DNA of 64,000 nt from an uncultured Prevotella sp. GTDB taxonomy: Bacteria > Bacteroidota > Bacteroidia > Bacteroidales > Bacteroidaceae. The notes under the pieces are model-generated. The model ran no database searches. It was given only the letters and a program-made list of their open reading frames with translations, and was not told where the DNA came from. The stretch is taken from positions 62,001 through 126,000 of the forward strand of contig CALUEY010000001.1 of assembly GCA_944319915.1 (NCBI GenBank), in the 5' to 3' direction. The position numbers and the translations under genes are program-made. This document shows positions 1 to 8,176 of the stretch, piece after piece (position 1 is the stretch's first letter; every line of letters begins with the position of its first letter).

Positions 1-1615
1 TGGGCATGAATCGGTAGAAGAGTGTCATGATGAGCGTGTCGATGTGCGAGCCATCGACGTCGGCGTCGGTCATGATTATTATCTTGTCGTAGCGCAGCTT
101 GTCGATGTTGGCCTCCTTGTCGTCCTCCCCGTCGACGCCGAAGCGCACGCCTATGCTCTGAATGATGTTCATCACCGACTCGCTCTCGAACACCTTGTGC
201 CACATCACCTTCTCCACGTTGAGTATCTTTCCGCGCAGCGGCAGTATGGCCTGGGTGTAGCGGTCGCGGCCCTGCTTGGCCGAGCCGCCGGCGGAGTCGC
301 CCTCCACGAGGAATATCTCGCACTCCTTGGGGTCCTTGTTGGAGCAGTCGGCCAGCTTGCCGGGCAGTCCGCCGCCGGTCATGGGGTTCTTGCGCTGCAC
401 GCTCTCGCGCGCCTTTCGGGCGGCTATGCGGGCTGTGGCGGCCAGGATCACCTTGTCGCAGATGAGCTTGGCCTCCTTTGGGTGCTCCTCGAGGTAGTAG
501 TTGAGAGCCTCGCCCACGGCCTGCTGCACGGCCCCGGTCACCTCGGTGTTGCCCAGCTTGGTCTTGGTCTGGCCCTCAAACTGCGGCTCGGCCACCTTGA
601 TTGATATCACGGCGGTGAGCCCCTCGCGGAAGTCTTCGCCCGCAATCTCTATCTTGGCCTTTTCTATCTGCTTTGATATGGTAGGCTCATTGTCGGCGTA
701 AGCCTTGAGGGTTCGCGTGAGGGCCATGCGGAAGCCTGTGAGGTGGGAGCCTCCCTCGATGGTGTTGATGTTGTTTACGTATGAGTGTATGTTCTCGTTG
801 TAGTCGGTGTTGTACATCACTGCCACCTCGATGGGGATGCCCTGCTTCTCGGTCTTGATGTATATCACGTCGTCGAAGAGGTGCGTGCGGTGGCGGTCGA
901 TGTATCTCACGAACTCCTTCAGTCCGTCCTTGGCGTGGAATGTTTCCTGCTTCGTGTTGCCCTCCTCGTCGGGGCGGAGGTCGGTGAGGGTGATGGTGAT
1001 GCCGGCGTTGAGGTATGCCAGCTCGCGCATGCGCTTGGCTATGATGTCGTACTTGAACTCTGTTGTGGCGGTGAAGATGGTTGGGTCGGGCCAGAACTGC
1101 TGGCGCGTGCCCCGCAGCTGCGTCTCGCCCACCACCTTTACGGGGTAGAGGGCCTTGCCTTTCTCGTACTCCTGCTGGTAGACCTTGCCGTCGCGGAACA
1201 CCTGCGAGAGCATCCTCGTCGACAGGGCGTTGACGCAGCTCACGCCCACTCCGTGGAGTCCGCCGCTCACCTTGTACGACCCTTTGTCGAACTTTCCGCC
1301 GGCGTGGAGCACGGTCATCACCACCTCCAGGGCCGACTTGTGCAGCTTCTTGTGCTCGTCCACGGGTATGCCTCGGCCGTTGTCCTGCACTGTGACGGAG
1401 CCGTCCTCGTTGATGGTCACCTCTATGTGGGTGCAGTATCCGGCCATGGCCTCGTCGATGGAGTTGTCCACGGTCTCGTTCACGAGGTGGTGCAGGCCCT
1501 TCTCGCCGGTGTCTCCGATGTACATCGCCGGGCGCTTGCGCACGGCCTCCAGGCCTTCGAGCACCTGGATGTTGCTCGCGGAATAGTTGCTTTCCTTTGT
1601 TATGTCTTCTGCCAT
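1..1615 (-). CDS. gyrB: DNA gyrase subunit B, C-terminal part missing
   Basis: ATPase subunit of the type II topoisomerase that introduces negative supercoils. Translating the minus strand from the ATG at 1615 gives the GHKL ATPase start (RKRPAMYIGDTGEKGLHH), the Asn-bearing motif NETVDNSIDEA, the DNGRGIPVD motif and the HAGGKFDKGSYKVSGGLHGVG lid. Further on come the transducer domain and the beginning of the TOPRIM domain (FLVEGDSAGGSAKQGRDR, then TDADVDGSHI). The reading frame is still open at base 1, so about the last 100 or more residues lie outside the window. A -7 box sits 25 bp upstream of the start. GyrB is preferred over ParE because of overall similarity to Bacteroidota GyrB and its usual position beside rpsT. 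Confidence 0.95.
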   Translation of the reverse strand, partial: MAEDITKESNYSASNIQVLEGLEAVRKRPAMYIGDTGEKGLHHLVNETVDNSIDEAMAGYCTHIEVTINEDGSVTVQDNGRGIPVDEHKKLHKSALEVVMTVLHAGGKFDKGSYKVSGGLHGVGVSCVNALSTRMLSQVFRDGKVYQQEYEKGKALYPVKVVGETQLRGTRQQFWPDPTIFTATTEFKYDIIAKRMRELAYLNAGITITLTDLRPDEEGNTKQETFHAKDGLKEFVRYIDRHRTHLFDDVIYIKTEKQGIPIEVAVMYNTDYNENIHSYVNNINTIEGGSHLTGFRMALTRTLKAYADNEPTISKQIEKAKIEIAGEDFREGLTAVISIKVAEPQFEGQTKTKLGNTEVTGAVQQAVGEALNYYLEEHPKEAKLICDKVILAATARIAARKARESVQRKNPMTGGGLPGKLADCSNKDPKECEIFLVEGDSAGGSAKQGRDRYTQAILPLRGKILNVEKVMWHKVFESESVMNIIQSIGVRFGVDGEDDKEANIDKLRYDKIIIMTDADVDGSHIDTLIMTLFYRFMP

Positions 1616-1640
1616 TGGTTTGTCTGAGTGTTATCAGGCG

Positions 1641-1648
1641 CAAAGTTA
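1641..1648 (-). promoter_or_regulatory. -7 promoter box of gyrB
   Basis: The minus strand reads TAACTTTG, followed by C, which matches the Bacteroidota -7 consensus TAnnTTTG. It lies 25 bp before the gyrB ATG. No clear TTTG at the -33 position was seen. Confidence 0.6.
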
Positions 1649-1728
1649 CTAAAAAAATGCGACTTGCCGAAATATTTCCTTGCAAAAAGCGCGCCCGGCG
1701 GGCCGTTCAGCCGGGGCCAAAGCAAAGA

Positions 1729-1756
1729 GCCGCAACCCGTTTGCGCGGGCTGCGGC
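1729..1756 (-). terminator. Hairpin terminator of rpsT
   Basis: An 11-bp stem (1729-1739 with 1746-1756, one G-U pair) and 6-nt loop lie 37 bp after the rpsT stop. On the minus strand the stem is followed by a pyrimidine-rich TCTTTGCTTT tail. The placement between rpsT and the gyrB promoter fits a terminator. Confidence 0.6.
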
Positions 1757-1793
1757 GATGCCTATGTGTTGTTGTGTCTTTTCTGCCGTTGGC

Positions 1794-2045
1794 TTACAGC
1801 CTGTTCATGTGCAGCGCGAGGCTCGACTTCAGGTTGGCTGCCTTGTTCTTGTGGATGATGTGAACCTTGGCCAGCTTGTCAAGCATCTTCTGCATTCCGG
1901 GATACATCTTCACTGCCTCGTCCTTGTCCGTCAGGGCGCGGAACTTGCGCACAGCGTTGCGCATGGTCTTTGCGTAGTATTTGTTGTGAAGGGCCCGCTT
2001 CTTGTTCTGGCGGATTCTCTTCAATGCTGATTTGTGATTTGCCAT
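1794..2045 (-). CDS. rpsT: 30S ribosomal protein S20
   Basis: Primary 16S rRNA-binding protein of the small subunit. The 83-residue product begins [17 protein letters not shown] and is rich in Lys/Arg, with helical repeats typical of S20 and the usual length (about 85). It lies 34 bp downstream of tRNA-Glu on the same strand. No separate promoter box is visible between them, so it is probably transcribed together with the tRNA from the promoter at 2173-2203. A hairpin terminator follows. Confidence 0.93.
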   Translation of the reverse strand: MANHKSALKRIRQNKKRALHNKYYAKTMRNAVRKFRALTDKDEAVKMYPGMQKMLDKLAKVHIIHKNKAANLKSSLALHMNRL

Positions 2046-2079
2046 CTTTTAAATTTCTTCGCTAAACAGTTTTTAATTG

Positions 2080-2151
2080 TAGTCCCTAGGAGAGTCGAAC
2101 TCCTCTTTAGAGAATGAAAATCTCTCGTCCTAACCGATAGACGAAGGGACC
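2080..2151 (-). tRNA. tRNA-Glu (anticodon TTC)
   Basis: The minus strand folds as a cloverleaf. The acceptor stem GGTCCCT pairs with AGGGACT (G-U at the first pair), the D arm starts GTCT and ends GGAC, and the anticodon stem AGAGA/TCTCT encloses TTTTCAT with anticodon TTC. The T arm is AGGAG-TTCGACT-CTCCT. CCA is not encoded. A strong promoter lies just upstream and rpsT follows downstream. Confidence 0.93.
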
Positions 2152-2172
2152 CCGGTGCTTATTTTGCGGGTG

Positions 2173-2203
2173 CAAAGGTACTGCTTTTGTTCCAACTGGC
2201 AAA
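2173..2203 (-). promoter_or_regulatory. Promoter of tRNA-Glu/rpsT
   Basis: On the minus strand TTTG (2200-2203) is separated by exactly 19 bp from TACCTTTG (2173-2180). This is a near-perfect Bacteroidota -33/-7 promoter, about 22 bp before the tRNA 5' end. Confidence 0.75.
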
Positions 2204-2344
2204 ATTTTTTTGCCTAAAAATTGGCTCCGCGGCTTATTTTTGGCTAAAAGTCAGCGTATTACGGCCCTGCAGGGCCTTGCCGTGCCGCTTCGGTGGTGTG
2301 CGCCTTTCTTTCTCCGGCAGGTGCTTTTCTTCGGAAATTCTTCG

Positions 2345-2352
2345 TAACTTTG
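2345..2352 (+). promoter_or_regulatory. -7 promoter box of recO
   Basis: TAACTTTG followed by C matches the -7 consensus. It ends only 8 bp before the recO ATG, implying a leaderless or nearly leaderless transcript. Confidence 0.6.
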
Positions 2353-2360
2353 CCGCCGTT

Positions 2361-3086
2361 ATGATGACCAGTACCGAGGCGATAGTGCTCCACGCAGTGA
2401 AGTATGGCGACGGCAAGCTCATCGTGGATGCGTTCACCCGCGAGTGCGGCAGGCTCTCGTTCGTGGCCGCCGTGCCGCGCACGGGGCGCGGGCGGCTGCG
2501 CAAGCAGTACTTCCAGCCGCTGGCGCAGTTATCGCTCGTGGCCGACGTGCGCCCGCGCCTGCAGCTGCACCGCGTGGCCGAGGCGTCGGTTGCCTATGCC
2601 TACGCCACGCTCACGGCCGACAGCCGCAAGCTCGCCCTGGCCATGTTCGTGGCCGAGTTCTTGGGCCACGCCCTGCGCGGCGAGCAGCAAGGCGGCGCGC
2701 TCTATGACTACGTGGCCGACAGCTTGCAGTGGCTCGATGGCGCCGCCGGGGGCTACGCCAACTTCCACCTTGTGTTCCTCATGCGCCTCACGCGCCTGCT
2801 CGGCTTCCGCCCCAACCTCGGCGGCTACTCGCCCGGGTGCTGCTTCGACCTGCGCTCGGGATGCTTCTGCGCTGCCGCGCCGCTCCACGGCGACTTCCTC
2901 GCGCCTGCCGAGGCTGCCCGCGTGGGGCTGGTGATGCGCATGGACTACGCCACGATGCACCTCTTCCGCCTCTCGCGCCAGGAGCGCAACCGTATGCTGG
3001 AGGTGCTGCTCGGGTACTACCGCATCCACCTGCCGGGCTTCCCGCAGCTGCGCTCGCTCAGCGTGCTGCGCGAGCTGTTCGACTGA
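2361..3086 (+). CDS. recO: DNA repair protein RecO
   Basis: Recombination mediator that helps load RecA onto SSB-coated gaps in the RecFOR pathway. The 241-residue product starts MMTSTEAIVLHAVKYGDGK, the typical N-terminal OB-fold start of RecO, with the conserved GR-rich loop near residue 40. A helical C-terminal domain follows, containing a Cys cluster (PGCCFDLRSGCFC) like that of RecO proteins with a zinc-like module. The start was chosen at the tandem ATGs just after the -7 box. The frame is open upstream, but that stretch overlaps the promoter and has no coding character. recO converges on the EnvC-like gene across a repeat array. Confidence 0.88.
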   Translation: MMTSTEAIVLHAVKYGDGKLIVDAFTRECGRLSFVAAVPRTGRGRLRKQYFQPLAQLSLVADVRPRLQLHRVAEASVAYAYATLTADSRKLALAMFVAEFLGHALRGEQQGGALYDYVADSLQWLDGAAGGYANFHLVFLMRLTRLLGFRPNLGGYSPGCCFDLRSGCFCAAAPLHGDFLAPAEAARVGLVMRMDYATMHLFRLSRQERNRMLEVLLGYYRIHLPGFPQLRSLSVLRELFD

Positions 3087-3160
3087 GCGAGCCCCGGGGC
3101 GGGCCTTCGCCTGCGCAAACAATGTTTACAAGTGGTTTCCCGCCGCCCTGTCTCGCCACG

Positions 3161-3313
3161 GTTGCCGTGCAATACGGCCTGTTTCGCGCTCCCAAACGGC
3201 CTGTTTCGCCATTCAATACGGCTTGTTTTGCAATGCAAAACGGCCTTTGCCGCAACCCGCTGAGGCTCAGCGCGGTATGGCGGAAGGCCGGTTTTGCGAA
3301 CAATCATTACATT
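3161..3313 (+). repeat. Intergenic 22-bp repeat array with tail, copy A
   Basis: Units lie at 3161-3180 (20 nt), 3181-3202, 3203-3224 and 3225-3246, each close to GTTTCGCnnTnnAAnACGGCCT. A tail ending near TGCGAACAATCATTACAT (to 3313) follows. An AT-rich TTTACAA flank lies upstream (3125-3131). The element fills the convergent gap between recO and the EnvC-like gene. The same layout recurs five more times in the window. Confidence 0.75.
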
Positions 3314-3326
3314 TTTTGCCTGCCCG

Positions 3327-4883
3327 CTACCTGCCGAGCCACGACTCGGGGTTGAGCTTTGCCTTCTCTCGGCGCAGCTGGAACTGCAGCACGTGGTCGG
3401 CCCCCACGGTGCCGAGGGCCTGGCGCGTGCTCACGTGCTGGCCCTTGCGCACGCTCACCGAGGCAAGGTTGAAGTAAACGGAGATGTACTTGCCGTGGCG
3501 CACCATGACGCCGCTGCTGCCCGAGCCGGGTATGCTGAACACCGCGCTCACCTCGCCGTCGAAGATGCTGCGGGCCTGGGCGCCCTGCTTCCCCAGTATG
3601 CTTATGCCGTTGTTGTTGAGCCTCACGCCCCGCAGGCCGTCCACGTTGTACTGCCCGAAGTGGGTCACTATGCGGTAGGGGCCGGTGATGGGCATGGGCA
3701 GGCGGCCGCGGTTGCTCTCGAAGTTGCCGCTTATGCGGCGGTCCTCGGCGTTGAGACTGAAAGCCTCGTCGCTCTTCTTCTTGGCCTCGGCCAGCTCGCG
3801 GGCGCGGCTCTTGGCCTCGGCCTTGGCCTTGCGCTCGGCCTCCTTGCGCTCGCGCTCGGCCTCCTCGGCTGCCTCCTCGGCTGCCTTGCGCTTGTCGGCC
3901 GTGGCCCGGCGGGCGGCCTCCTTCAGCTGCTCCTCGCGCCGCTTGGCCTCGGCTATGCGCTGCGCGTTGGCCCGGGCGGCCGCCTCGGCGGCTGCCTTCT
4001 TGCGCGCTATCTCGGCCTGCCGCTTGCGCTCGGCCTCCTCGGCGGCCTTGCGCTTGGCCTCGGCTATGGCGCGCTGGCGCGCCTTCTCCACCTCGATGGC
4101 CACGAGGCGGTCTATCTCTGCGTTGAGGGCGGCGTCGCGCTTCTGCTGCTGCGCTATCACTGCCTGTATGGCTTTTTGCTGCTGCTTGAGCGTGGCCACC
4201 ACCTTCTCTTGCTCGGCCTGCTTGCCCTCAAGGGCGCGGTGCTCCTGCTCGCCCTTGCTCAGCAGCTCGTCCTTGCGCTTGCGGGCCGCCAGCAGCAGCC
4301 CCTGCTTCTGGCTTACCTGGGCCTGCTTGGCCTTTACGGCCTCGCCCTGCGCCCGCTGGTAGGTGGCGTACTCGCGGGTGAAGCGCAGGCGGCGGTACAT
4401 CTGCGTGAAGCTCTTGGCGCTGAAGATGAACATCAGCTGGTTCTGTATGGAGCGGTTGCGGTGCATGTAGCGCATCGACTTCACGAACTTCTCCTTGCGG
4501 TCGGCAAGCTCCTTGCCGAGCGTGGCCAGCTGCCTGTCGAGCCGCGCTATGTCGGCGTTGAGCGTGCCGATGTCGCGGCGTATGGTGTCTATGCTCTTGC
4601 GCTTGTCGGCTATCTCGGTGTTGATCACCATGAGGTTCTGCAGCCGTTTCTTCACGTCGCGCTCGTTGTTGCGCAGCTTGCGCTGCTGCGTCTGTATCTG
4701 CTTCTTCACCTGGGCGCGCTCGTTGCGCAGCCCCGAGATGGTGGTGGGCTTCTTCTTGGTGGCCTTCTTCTTGGTGGTGCGCGTGGCCTGGGCCTTGCGC
4801 TTGGGCGTGGCCTTGCGCGTCTGGGCGTGGCACGGGGCCAGGGCCAGGGCGGCTATGAGCAGCAGTATGTGTAGGCGTCTCAT
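3327..4883 (-). CDS. EnvC-like murein hydrolase activator (coiled coil plus degenerate LytM/M23 domain)
   Basis: The 518-residue product has a signal peptide ending near ALAPCHAQ, then a Lys/Thr-rich segment. A very long coiled coil spans about residues 48-370 and is rich in Lys, Arg, Glu and Ala. A C-terminal LytM (M23) domain runs from about 395 to 518. In the last domain the usual zinc-ligand segments are altered: the H-x3-D region reads GVRLNNNGIS, and the final H-x-H strand reads LQFQLR. It is therefore predicted to be catalytically inactive, like EnvC, and to activate a cell-wall amidase in the periplasm. It is the last gene of the dut > TPR > DUF4292 operon, 17 bp after the DUF4292 gene. 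Confidence 0.85.
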   Translation of the reverse strand: MRRLHILLLIAALALAPCHAQTRKATPKRKAQATRTTKKKATKKKPTTISGLRNERAQVKKQIQTQQRKLRNNERDVKKRLQNLMVINTEIADKRKSIDTIRRDIGTLNADIARLDRQLATLGKELADRKEKFVKSMRYMHRNRSIQNQLMFIFSAKSFTQMYRRLRFTREYATYQRAQGEAVKAKQAQVSQKQGLLLAARKRKDELLSKGEQEHRALEGKQAEQEKVVATLKQQQKAIQAVIAQQQKRDAALNAEIDRLVAIEVEKARQRAIAEAKRKAAEEAERKRQAEIARKKAAAEAAARANAQRIAEAKRREEQLKEAARRATADKRKAAEEAAEEAERERKEAERKAKAEAKSRARELAEAKKKSDEAFSLNAEDRRISGNFESNRGRLPMPITGPYRIVTHFGQYNVDGLRGVRLNNNGISILGKQGAQARSIFDGEVSAVFSIPGSGSSGVMVRHGKYISVYFNLASVSVRKGQHVSTRQALGTVGADHVLQFQLRREKAKLNPESWLGR

Positions 4884-4900
4884 GGGTGTTGGCGGTGGTT

Positions 4901-5752
4901 TCAGAGTGATGACAGCTTGCGCAGGATGTCGTCGAGCTTCACCTGCTTGTACCTCGATGACACTTCGGTGCGCGTTTCCCAGCCGCTGTCGTGGCCTATG
5001 CCGCCAAGCGTGTAGCTAAGCTTCACCGTGTGCTTGGGCGTGGCAAGGGTGACGTCGTTCCTTGTGGGGAACTTTTGGCTGCCCATCTGCTCGAAGCCGC
5101 CGTAGTGCCAGGTGAGCCTTGTGTCGCCGCGGGCGGGGTCCTTGTAGGTCACGTTGGCCGTCTTTATCTGCCCGTTGGCCTTGTCGGCCATCCAGCGGTA
5201 GGCCAGCGGGCCGCGCTCAAGGGTTACGGCGGCGTCGGTGCCGGCCTCGTAGGCGCTGAAGTCGGCCAGCGCCTGGCCCTGCAGGGTGGTGGAGCCGGGC
5301 TTGAAGAGCTCGTTCCAGAAGAGCGCCTGCAGCGAGTGGAAGTTGAGGCCGCTTTCCCTGAGGAAGTCCACCTCGCTGTAGTTCACCTTTATGTACTGCT
5401 TGTTGATGCGGTCCATCACGAGCACGTAGTCGGGGGTGAACTCTATGCGGCCCGCCTCTATCAGCCCCAGGGCCACGAGCTGCAGGCGTATCACGTCGTC
5501 GCGCTTCATGCGGAGGTTGCCCGATAGCGACATCTCCTTGCCGCCGAGGCCGAGGCTCAGCTTTACCTTCGAGGTCACGAAGCGGGTGTCGGCGTGGCTC
5601 ACGGCAGCCACCTTGCCCACCATTTCCTGCTTGTCGATGGCCTTGGCGGCTGCCGGTGCCTTGCTTCCTTCCACCGTCTTTGCCGAGCGGCACGACGCCA
5701 TTGCCAGCGCCAGGGCCGGCAGCAATATCTTCATTAAGCGTAGGGTTCTCAT
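4901..5752 (-). CDS. DUF4292 family lipoprotein
   Basis: The 283-residue product has a lipoprotein signal (LALAMASC, Cys near residue 21), so it should be anchored in a membrane facing the periplasm. The body shows the alternating strands of a LolA/LolB-like fold (for example FTPDYVLVMDRINKQYIKV), which fits the DUF4292 family. The start at 5752 was chosen because ATGA overlaps the stop of the upstream TPR gene by 4 bp. A second Met at 5734 is possible. Its place between a TPR protein and an EnvC-like protein suggests an envelope job, perhaps lipoprotein or lipid handling. The precise function is unknown. Confidence 0.75.
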   Translation of the reverse strand: MRTLRLMKILLPALALAMASCRSAKTVEGSKAPAAAKAIDKQEMVGKVAAVSHADTRFVTSKVKLSLGLGGKEMSLSGNLRMKRDDVIRLQLVALGLIEAGRIEFTPDYVLVMDRINKQYIKVNYSEVDFLRESGLNFHSLQALFWNELFKPGSTTLQGQALADFSAYEAGTDAAVTLERGPLAYRWMADKANGQIKTANVTYKDPARGDTRLTWHYGGFEQMGSQKFPTRNDVTLATPKHTVKLSYTLGGIGHDSGWETRTEVSSRYKQVKLDDILRKLSSL

Positions 5753-7500
5753 TCCTTGATGTATTTCCGTTGTCTTATCTTCCTTGCGAGCAGCTTGTTG
5801 GCGGGGTCCTTGGCGGCGGCGCGGCGCCACAGTTCGAGCGCGGCGCCGATGTCGCCCGCCTTTGCGTGTATGTCGCCGGCGTGCTCCAGTATCACCGCGC
5901 TGCTGTCGGTGTCGTTCTGCACGGCCTGGTCGATGTAGATTTTCGCCTCGGCGTAGCGTTCCTGCATGAACAGTATCCAGGCGTAAGTGTCGAGGTAAGT
6001 GGCGTTCTTAGGCTCGGCTTTCACGGTCTTGTAGCTCATTTGCTCGGCCTTGTCGAGGCTGTCGCCGTTGATGCTCAGGTAGTATGCGTAGTTGTTCAGG
6101 CAGCCTATGTTGTCGGGCTTCCACTGCAGGCACGAGTCGTAAGCGGCGTAAGCCTCGGCGGGGCGGCCCTTGTCGAAGAGCAGGTCGCCCATGACGGCGT
6201 AGAAGTCCGACACGATGTCGGGGTCGCTCTGGCTGTTGATGACGCTTATGCCGTTCTGGAACGCGCTCAGGGCGCTGTCGTCATCGTCCTTGCGGAAGTG
6301 CGCCATGCCCTCGTAGTAGTAGAACGCCATCTCCTCGGGGTTGTACTGCCGCGCCGCCTTGCAAAGGGAGATGACGCGGTCGAGGTCGTCTCTCTGCCAG
6401 GCGTAGGCCACGAGCTGCAGGCGCGCGGCGGCGTTGTCGGGCGCCAGTGCGAGGGCTTTGGTGAGCACGCCCTCTATCTTTGCCTGCGGCATTTTCTTAA
6501 GGCTCATGTATGCCGCCTGCATTATGGCCATGTCGGCAGTGGCCTGGGGGCTGTTGGCCATGCAGTCGAAGAAGCGCAGTATCCTTGTGCTGTCGCCCAC
6601 GCCGTTCTCGCTCTCGGCCACTTCCTGGCGCATGATGTAAGCCCTCACCTCGTCGGCGGTGTTCTTGTTGAGCAGCAGCAGCGTGGTCATGGAGTCGGCC
6701 TCGGCCTCCATGTCCTTTTGTTTGTAGTAGGCCCTCATCGACAGTTGGGCGCGGTAGTTGGCCGGCTCGGCTTCCAGTATGTCGGCGTAGATGCCGAGGG
6801 CCTTCTTTTCCTGCCCGTTCATGAGCAGTGCGTCGGCATACATCCCGAGGTATCCGAGGTCGTTGGGGTATTGGTCGGCCAGGCTCTTCATCTCGTTGAT
6901 GGCCGCGTTTTTGTCGCCCATCTGCGAGTAAATCTCGCTCTTGGCGTAGGCCAGGCGCTCGTTCTTGCCCTCAAGCGTCTCCAGCCTGTTGAGCGCTTTG
7001 ATGGTGTTGGTGTAGTCGGCTTGCTGCCGGTAGAGCTGCACGAGCGTCTCGAGCACGTCGATCCGGCCCGTTTCCCTTGCCGTTATGCGCTCGAGCGTGG
7101 CCGTGGCCTCGGCCGGCTTGTTGTTGGCTATGTATGCCTGTGCGAGCGTTTCGAGGTAGGTTGTGTTGGCGGAGTCAAGCTCGGCGGCCCTCTTGAAGCA
7201 GGCGAGCGCCTTCTCCTTGTCCTTTAGCGACATGTAGTATTGGGCCAGGTAGAAATGGGCTTCGGGTGCTGCGGGGTTGATGGCCACGCAGTGGCGCAGC
7301 AGGTCGAAGGCCGCGTCGCTGTGCCCTTTCTGCCGTTGCATCATGGCTTCGAGGAAGAAGTAGTCGTAGCGGCTGCCCCCGTCGGCAGCCCCTGTGGCCG
7401 TGGCGGGCGCGGCCAGGGCCAATGCTATGGCCAGGGCGATAGCCTTGAAGGCCCCTGCGGTGTGCCTGGCGGCATTCGTGGTAGGCTTCATGGCTTTCAT
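5749..7500 (-). CDS. Exported tetratricopeptide-repeat protein
   Basis: The 583-residue product has an N-terminal signal peptide (hydrophobic [19 protein letters not shown]) followed by TPR units over nearly the whole length. An example is [20 protein letters not shown] near residue 80; others occur around 110-150, 190-260, 370-420 and 440-560. It probably acts as a periplasmic or outer-membrane-associated scaffold. The start overlaps the stop of dut by 4 bp (ATGA) and its own stop overlaps the DUF4292 start in the same way, so the three genes are translationally coupled. No catalytic motif was seen. Confidence 0.8.
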   Translation of the reverse strand: MKAMKPTTNAARHTAGAFKAIALAIALALAAPATATGAADGGSRYDYFFLEAMMQRQKGHSDAAFDLLRHCVAINPAAPEAHFYLAQYYMSLKDKEKALACFKRAAELDSANTTYLETLAQAYIANNKPAEATATLERITARETGRIDVLETLVQLYRQQADYTNTIKALNRLETLEGKNERLAYAKSEIYSQMGDKNAAINEMKSLADQYPNDLGYLGMYADALLMNGQEKKALGIYADILEAEPANYRAQLSMRAYYKQKDMEAEADSMTTLLLLNKNTADEVRAYIMRQEVAESENGVGDSTRILRFFDCMANSPQATADMAIMQAAYMSLKKMPQAKIEGVLTKALALAPDNAAARLQLVAYAWQRDDLDRVISLCKAARQYNPEEMAFYYYEGMAHFRKDDDDSALSAFQNGISVINSQSDPDIVSDFYAVMGDLLFDKGRPAEAYAAYDSCLQWKPDNIGCLNNYAYYLSINGDSLDKAEQMSYKTVKAEPKNATYLDTYAWILFMQERYAEAKIYIDQAVQNDTDSSAVILEHAGDIHAKAGDIGAALELWRRAAAKDPANKLLARKIRQRKYIKE

Positions 7501-7934
7501 TTCACCCCCGTGTGGCCATACCCCCCGGTGCCGCGCTCGGTGTCGCCGAGGTCTTCAACCACTGCGAACCGCCCCTGCTCGTGGCGTGCTATCACCATCT
7601 GCGCTATGCGCTCGCCGTCGTTTATGGTGAAGTCTTCGGCCGAGAGGTTCACCAGCAGCACCATTATCTCGCCCCTGTAGTCGGCGTCCACCGTGCCGGG
7701 CGAGTTGAGCACGGTTATTCCGTGGCGCAGGGCCAGTCCGCTGCGCGGGCGTATCTGCGCCTCGCAGCCCTCGGGCAGGGCTATGTATAAGCCTGTGCCT
7801 ATGAGCCTGCGCTCCATGGGGCGCAGTGTCACGGGGCCGTCGGTGCAGGCCCTGAGGTCCATGCCCGCGCTCTGCGCCGTGGCGTAGGTGGGCAGCGGGT
7901 GGTGGCCCTTGTTGATTACCTTTATTTCTATCAT
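7497..7934 (-). CDS. dut: Deoxyuridine 5'-triphosphate nucleotidohydrolase
   Basis: Hydrolyses dUTP to dUMP and pyrophosphate, keeping uracil out of DNA and feeding thymidylate synthesis. The 145-residue product has all five trimeric dUTPase motifs in order: [23 protein letters not shown] (with the catalytic Asp), ERIAQMVI and the C-terminal [10 protein letters not shown], which closes over the active site. Length is normal. First gene of a four-gene operon with a clear promoter upstream. Confidence 0.96.
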   Translation of the reverse strand: MIEIKVINKGHHPLPTYATAQSAGMDLRACTDGPVTLRPMERRLIGTGLYIALPEGCEAQIRPRSGLALRHGITVLNSPGTVDADYRGEIMVLLVNLSAEDFTINDGERIAQMVIARHEQGRFAVVEDLGDTERGTGGYGHTGVK

Positions 7935-7962
7935 CTGTGGTTTTGGCTTGTTAGCTAAGGCG

Positions 7963-7993
7963 CAAAATTAGCCAATAATCTCCGAAAATGCAA
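7963..7993 (-). promoter_or_regulatory. Promoter of the dut operon
   Basis: On the minus strand TTG (7991-7993) is followed after 20 bp by TAATTTTG (7963-7970), then C. The box is 28 bp upstream of the dut ATG. It is divergent from the dgt promoter about 65 bp away. Confidence 0.65.
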
Positions 7994-8035
7994 TGCTTTT
8001 GAGCCTAAAAGTAATGTTTTAACGGAAAAAAGCAC

Positions 8036-8043
8036 TAATTTTG
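8036..8043 (+). promoter_or_regulatory. -7 promoter box of dgt
   Basis: TAATTTTG followed by C. The -33 region is only T-rich (TGTTTT at 8015-8020). The implied leader to the dgt start is about 130 nt and very GC-rich. Confidence 0.5.
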
Positions 8044-8176
8044 CGGTGGTGGTAATGATGGGCGGAGATGCAAAGGCCGGCGGGCAGGGCCGCCGCGCGC
8101 CGGCTCTGCCGCGCTGGGCGTGGCCTTCAGGCTGTGCGCCGGCACGCTGAGCCTCCGCCCATATAATAAAATGTAT

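Noticed and set aside
3161-3246. 22-bp arrays considered as CRISPR arrays
   Set aside because: Units are directly joined with no unique spacers, are degenerate in the middle, occur as 3-4 copies at six sites, and no cas gene is in the window.
5656-7227. A 523-codon open frame on the plus strand
   Set aside because: Shadow of the TPR gene on the minus strand. The predicted product is a low-complexity Val/Leu/Gly/His string without motifs.
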